Of a stretch of DNA of 9,591 bases, positions 6,844-9,591 are shown piece by piece; position 1 is the stretch's first letter; each line of letters opens with the position of its first letter. A program made the position numbers and the translations under genes. The stretch spans positions 1 through 9,591 of the forward strand of contig CASECL010000278.1 of assembly GCA_949286445.1 (NCBI GenBank), given 5' to 3'. The notes beneath the pieces were generated by a model, which was not told the DNA's origin, did not search any database, and worked only from the letters and a program-made list of their open reading frames with translations. This stretch comes from an uncultured bacterium (GTDB taxonomy: Bacteria; Verrucomicrobiota; Lentisphaeria; Victivallales; Victivallaceae).

Positions 6844-8061
6844 ATGTATAATGCCGCCATCTGCCGTTATCATGAGATTGCCACCAAAGGCAATAACCGT
6901 AACTTTTTTGAAAACACCCTGATGGACAACATCCGTTTTTTCCTGCGTCAGGAGGGCCGGGAAAAATACTTCGCCGTGCGAAAGGTTCAGGGCAGAATCT
7001 GGGTGGAAAAAACTGACAGGAGCGATTTTTCCCAACCGGATACAGAATTGATAAGTTCTGCATTGAAAAAAACTTACGGTCTGTCTTCCTTTTCCTTCAT
7101 TATCAAAACCGCCCCGGAGATGGAAGATATCCGGGCGGCGGCAGTGAAACTTGCTCAAGCCATATTCGATAATGCCCCGGAGGCAAAAACCTTCCGGGTA
7201 CGGGCCAGACGCAGCAATAAAAATTTTCCGCTCTGTTCCAAGGATATTGAAATCGATCTGGTAACAGCCATTGCCGGAGCTCTGGGGGAACGGCATTTTA
7301 CTTTGGATCTGGACAATGCCGACCTTACCCTCGGCTGTGAAGTAAGACATGAGTTTGCCGCCCTCTATGCCGGCGAAACCCATTGCCCCGGCGGACTGCC
7401 GGTGGGATGCAATCCCAAAGTATTATGCCTGCTTTCCGGCGGCATTGATTCGCCGGTGGCGGCGGCCATGATGCAGAAACGGGGGTGTGCGGTGGACTTC
7501 ATCACCTTTCACTCCTCACCTTACACGCCGCCGGAAACGGAGGACAAAGTCCGTGAACTTGCCGCACTGCTCAATACCTATCAGCGCAACGGCACTTTGT
7601 ATCTCTGCAATCTGCTGCCGCTGCAGAAAGAAATCCGGGATAAATGTACCGAACGTCTCCGTACTGTACTGTACCGCCGTGCCATGTTCCGCATTGCGGA
7701 AAAAGTTGCCGCCGCGGCAAAATGCAAGGCACTGGCTACCGGAGAAGCAGTGGGACAGGTTGCCTCCCAGACTATTCCCAATCTGGTTACCATTTCCGCC
7801 GCTTCAACTATGCTGATATTGCGACCGGTGATCGGGATGGATAAAAATGAAACCATCAAACGTTCGGAAGAACTGGGAGCTTTTGAAATCTCCAAACTCC
7901 AGGTTCCGGACAGCTGTACGGTTTTCGCTCCATCTTCCCCCTCAACCTCAGTACCGGCGGACATCGCGGCAAAGGAGGAAAAAAGAATAGAAAACTATGA
8001 TGAACTGATTGAAGAAATCGCCAATCAGACCATCGCCACTGCGGAAGTTCCGGAATTGTAA
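6844..8061 (+). CDS. thiI: tRNA 4-thiouridine sulfurtransferase ThiI (no rhodanese domain)
   Basis: ThiI adenylates U8 of tRNA and inserts sulfur to make 4-thiouridine; in some bacteria it also supplies sulfur for the thiamine thiazole. The 405-aa protein starts with the typical ferredoxin-like segment RYHEIATKGNNRNFFE (8-23). It continues with a THUMP domain (about 70-170, including KTFRVRARRSNKNFP) and a PP-loop ATPase with LLSGGIDSPVAAAMM (196-210) and ATGEAVGQVASQT (298-310). C358 in DSCTVF matches the family's conserved catalytic-loop cysteine. There is no C-terminal rhodanese domain, as in Bacillus and archaeal ThiI, so sulfur must arrive from a cysteine desulfurase or another donor not seen here. 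TTG 6817 would add nine residues, but family similarity begins at ATG 6844. The ribosome binding site is weak: GGAG lies 14 bases upstream. Confidence 0.95.
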   Translation: MYNAAICRYHEIATKGNNRNFFENTLMDNIRFFLRQEGREKYFAVRKVQGRIWVEKTDRSDFSQPDTELISSALKKTYGLSSFSFIIKTAPEMEDIRAAAVKLAQAIFDNAPEAKTFRVRARRSNKNFPLCSKDIEIDLVTAIAGALGERHFTLDLDNADLTLGCEVRHEFAALYAGETHCPGGLPVGCNPKVLCLLSGGIDSPVAAAMMQKRGCAVDFITFHSSPYTPPETEDKVRELAALLNTYQRNGTLYLCNLLPLQKEIRDKCTERLRTVLYRRAMFRIAEKVAAAAKCKALATGEAVGQVASQTIPNLVTISAASTMLILRPVIGMDKNETIKRSEELGAFEISKLQVPDSCTVFAPSSPSTSVPADIAAKEEKRIENYDELIEEIANQTIATAEVPEL

Positions 8062-8066
8062 AAATC

Positions 8067-8160
8067 AGCAGATACCGGAAAAAATCCGGCTCTGCTACGG
8101 ATTTCCGCCGGAAATAAACTTTATCCATCCGGAAATCCATCGTTTCAGAAATTTTTTCTG
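8067..8160. repeat. Three inverted repeats downstream of thiI
   Basis: The first hairpin spans 8067-8096: AGCAGA and TCTGCT enclose CCGGA/TCCGG around an A5 loop. The second pairs GGATTTCCG (8099-8107) with CGGAAATCC (8130-8138) across 22 bases. The third is CAGAAA-TTT-TTTCTG (8146-8160). None is followed by a clear U tract except internally. Together with the terminator they fill nearly all of the thiI-mraZ gap before the promoter. I see no gene here. Confidence 0.6.
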
Positions 8161-8169
8161 CCGTTTCAC

Positions 8170-8226
8170 CCGGAAAATATCATCAGCCGGAATTGCCGGA
8201 CAATGATGATATTTTCCGGTTTTTTT
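8170..8226 (+). terminator. Strong Rho-independent terminator after thiI
   Basis: A perfect 16-bp stem, CCGGAAAATATCATCA (8170-8185) with TGATGATATTTTCCGG (8204-8219), is followed at once by T7 (8220-8226). The 18-nt loop holds two CCGG blocks that can pair with each other. There is no A-tract before the stem, so it acts rightward only. It separates the hrpB-thiI side from the mraZ unit. Confidence 0.9.
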
Positions 8227-8238
8227 ATAAAAAACAAC

Positions 8239-8266
8239 TTGATTTTGGAAAAAAATGGAATATATT
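8239..8266 (+). promoter_or_regulatory. Predicted mraZ promoter
   Basis: TTGATT (8239-8244) and TATATT (8261-8266) are separated by 16 bases. The start point would fall near 8273, giving a leader of about 38 bases to ATG 8311 with no recognisable Shine-Dalgarno sequence. The boxes overlap the TGGAA repeat array, which suggests repression by MraZ. Confidence 0.6.
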
Positions 8267-8280
8267 GGAAACGAATGGAT
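8246..8280 (+). promoter_or_regulatory. MraZ-type operator: four TGGAA/T boxes at 10-bp period
   Basis: TGGAA occurs at 8246-8250, 8256-8260 and 8266-8270, and TGGAT at 8276-8280, each separated by exactly five bases. MraZ proteins are known to bind direct repeats of a TGGG-type pentamer at 10-bp spacing upstream of their own gene. The layout here is the same with TGGA in place of TGGG. The array spans the promoter spacer, the -10 box and the start point, so MraZ binding should block RNA polymerase. The repeat pattern is directly visible; the binding is inferred. Confidence 0.75.
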
Positions 8281-8310
8281 ATTTAAAACAAAACTCTGGT
8301 TAAACAATAT

Positions 8311-8823
8311 ATGCCTTTTTTCTGCGGACAAGATAAATGCCTGATGGACAATGACGGCCGGGTGAGGTTGAACTCCCGGCACGTTGAGGCCTTTTTTTCG
8401 GCTTCATCGGGTGAAATATTCATCCACGGTCTGCCGGAGGGGGCTTTGGCGGTTTATCCCTCCGGAACTTATCATGAAATCCGGAAGCGTGAGCTGTCAG
8501 ATGTGGGGAAATTGTCTGAAAGCATTATTTCCCGGCGTTCATTGCGCCGTTTCGGGGCATTGACCCTGCCGGGGAAAGTGACCAATCAGGGCAGAATAAG
8601 CATACCGGAGGAATTCCGGGAATATGCCGGCTTGACACCGGGCGAACCGGTGATGATTATCGGAGCTGAAATCGGGGTGGAAATCTGGAACATCCACCGT
8701 TTCGAAGAGGAAATGAATGCCATAAACCTCTATTGGCACCAGAAAGACCGGGCGGAAATCAATGACAGTATCGGCATGGCCGCCAATTTTACTGCGGAGA
8801 AAGGAGTGAAAAATGAGAATTAA
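8311..8823 (+). CDS. mraZ: Transcriptional regulator MraZ
   Basis: MraZ is a DNA-binding protein built of two SpoVT/AbrB-like halves that form a ring-shaped oligomer. It usually represses its own promoter and the division and cell-wall (dcw) cluster. The first half shows DNDGRVRLN (13-21), matching the DxxGR signature; the second shows TNQGRISIPEEFREYAGL (91-108), where Asn replaces the usual Asp. The half ends with GVEIWNIHRFEEEM (122-135), typical of the family. At 170 aa it is about 20 residues longer than usual because of a polar tail after about 145. ATG 8311 aligns with the normal MraZ N-terminus. The array of TGGA boxes upstream supports autoregulation. Unusually, no rsmH follows: the next gene is a short membrane protein, whose start overlaps the mraZ stop by 11 bases. 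Confidence 0.9.
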   Translation: MPFFCGQDKCLMDNDGRVRLNSRHVEAFFSASSGEIFIHGLPEGALAVYPSGTYHEIRKRELSDVGKLSESIISRRSLRRFGALTLPGKVTNQGRISIPEEFREYAGLTPGEPVMIIGAEIGVEIWNIHRFEEEMNAINLYWHQKDRAEINDSIGMAANFTAEKGVKNEN

Positions 8824-9046
8824 ATGGTTATTCCGTCAAATTGCGGCAGTTTTTTTCCTTCTTTTCACCTTGCTTCTGGCTGGTTCCATCCGGCGTCCTC
8901 CGGTGAAAGCAGCGGAGGAATTACCGGAAGTCTGTCGTGCGGCGGCGTCATTTGCAAGTGAATTGCCGGAAAGCGATCAGGCAGAGTGGCTTAAGATGTC
9001 TGGACACAATGGAGCCATCCTGCTGCGCGCGGCACTGACGGAATAA
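8813..9046 (+). CDS. Small single-span membrane protein, unknown function
   Basis: I do not recognise this 77-aa protein. It has a basic N-terminus (MRIKWLFRQ), one hydrophobic helix (about 9-25), then a 50-residue hydrophilic part that should face the periplasm. RRPP follows the helix. The start is well supported by AAGGAG six bases upstream and by overlap with the end of mraZ, which implies translational coupling. It sits where ftsL often lies in dcw clusters and shares the layout of one span plus a short outer domain, but it lacks a visible heptad or leucine-zipper region, so I do not call it FtsL. A single Cys (about residue 43) is present. It is probably cotranscribed with mraZ and the downstream L,D-transpeptidase. 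Confidence 0.7.
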   Translation: MRIKWLFRQIAAVFFLLFTLLLAGSIRRPPVKAAEELPEVCRAAASFASELPESDQAEWLKMSGHNGAILLRAALTE

Positions 9047-9058
9047 ATGCAGTTGTAA
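9047..9058 (+). other. Three-codon ORF between the small membrane gene and the transpeptidase gene
   Basis: ATG CAG TTG TAA begins directly after the stop of the 77-aa gene and is preceded by GGAA at a workable spacing. It is in the same frame as the transpeptidase gene 51 bases on, which also begins ATG CAG TT. It may be a coupling mini-ORF, a lost start of the downstream gene, or chance. Confidence 0.25.
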
Positions 9059-9097
9059 AACATACCATCCCGGCTTTGGCTCTCCGGTACCGTCAAT

Positions 9098-9591
9098 ATG
9101 CAGTTAAATCTCAAACCTCAGTCAAAATTCAAACTGTCACGGAAAACCGCGGCTGTATTGCTGTTGTCAATTCTGTTGATATTTACGGTTTTGCTGTTAT
9201 TATTGCCTGCCTCATGGCTGCGCCGGGCGTATCTTTTCACTACGGGACGTTTTTTCCGGCACAGCGTGGAGTCGAGACTGGCAGATTTTGCCAATGCCGC
9301 GGCGGAACGGCTGGGAAATCCGGAGATACCGGAGCAACTTATCATTGCCGCTTTCAAACAGGAAAAATTTCTTGAGCTCTGGGGGGTGCGGGCCAGTGGG
9401 GAAAAATATTTTATTAAACGTTATCCCATTATCGCCGCCAGCGGGGTCAGCGGTCCGAAATTAAGAGAGGGAGATAAACAGGTTCCGGAAGGGATTTATT
9501 CCGTGGAATCGCTTCATCCCAACAGTTATTTCTATCTTGCATTGAAGATCGCCTACCCAAGCAAAGATGATGTGGATATGGCAAAAAAAGA
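9098..9591 (+). CDS. Membrane-anchored L,D-transpeptidase (YafK/YkuD type), 5' part
   Basis: The frame from ATG 9098 stays open to the end of the window (164 codons). It encodes a basic N-terminus, one membrane helix (about 18-38), a linker (about 39-85) and the start of a YkuD domain. The region LELWGVRASGEKYFIKRYPIIAASG followed by SGPKLREGDKQVPEGIYSV and LHPNSYFYLALKIAYPS is characteristic of the YafK-like branch (about 97-155). Such enzymes cross-link peptidoglycan stem peptides or attach or release proteins from them in the periplasm. The catalytic His/Cys motif lies beyond the window. No in-frame start exists upstream: TAA at 9056 closes the frame and no ATG, GTG or TTG lies between. 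No Shine-Dalgarno sequence is evident, so translation may be coupled to upstream genes. It is likely part of the mraZ operon. Confidence 0.85.
   Translation, partial: MQLNLKPQSKFKLSRKTAAVLLLSILLIFTVLLLLLPASWLRRAYLFTTGRFFRHSVESRLADFANAAAERLGNPEIPEQLIIAAFKQEKFLELWGVRASGEKYFIKRYPIIAASGVSGPKLREGDKQVPEGIYSVESLHPNSYFYLALKIAYPSKDDVDMAKK

Noticed and set aside
6811..7383. 190-codon open frame antisense to thiI
   Set aside because: thiI is unambiguous on the plus strand, and the antisense product shows no recognisable domain or ribosome site.
8813..9046. Calling the 77-aa protein FtsL
   Set aside because: The position fits, but there is no coiled-coil or heptad region after the membrane span.
1..9591. 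tRNA or rRNA genes, CRISPR arrays, insertion sequences, attachment sites
   Set aside because: No cloverleaf-like segments, regularly spaced long repeats, transposase motifs or terminal repeats were found on reading both strands by eye.

Overview
The window looks like a chromosomal segment of a Gram-negative-type bacterium. Gene content and protein flavour suggest the PVC group, perhaps Lentisphaerae/Victivallales: secreted WCxWC thioredoxins, a lipoprotein with a HEAT-like C-terminal signature, a rhodanese-less ThiI, and weak or absent Shine-Dalgarno sites at several genes. That assignment is inference. No marker gene settles it, and I see no mobile element, tRNA, rRNA or CRISPR array. The tetramer CCGG is strikingly common in both coding and non-coding DNA.

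Left part, minus strand (11-4115): a probable four-gene operon read leftward from a promoter near 4178-4205. In order of transcription it holds an exported helical protein (probably a lipoprotein), a small secreted thioredoxin-like protein with a CYWC active site, a DsbD/CcdA-type transmembrane thiol reductase, and a PPK2-family polyphosphate kinase. The first three fit an envelope thiol-redox module in which DsbD passes cytoplasmic electrons to the secreted thioredoxin. The boundary between the first two genes is odd: the lipoprotein frame runs about 350 nt into the thioredoxin gene, while a one-base shift at an A7 tract would end it just before a strong ribosome binding site. The best-placed start of the thioredoxin gene is an ACG codon. 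The DsbD thioredoxin domain stops early.

Centre, plus strand (4261-8061): hrpB, a DEAH-box helicase whose predicted promoter makes a leaderless mRNA, then thiI, a tRNA 4-thiouridine sulfurtransferase without a rhodanese domain. A 249-base gap follows thiI. It is packed with inverted repeats and ends in a 16-bp perfect stem followed by T7, a very convincing terminator.

Right part, plus strand (8239-9591): a mraZ unit. Four TGGAA/T boxes at an exact 10-bp period overlap the predicted mraZ promoter, which is the architecture expected of an MraZ autoregulatory operator. mraZ is followed not by rsmH, as is usual, but by an unrecognised 77-aa single-span membrane protein. Next comes the first 164 codons of a membrane-anchored YafK-like L,D-transpeptidase that runs off the window. 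This suggests MraZ here may control an unconventional cell-wall gene set.
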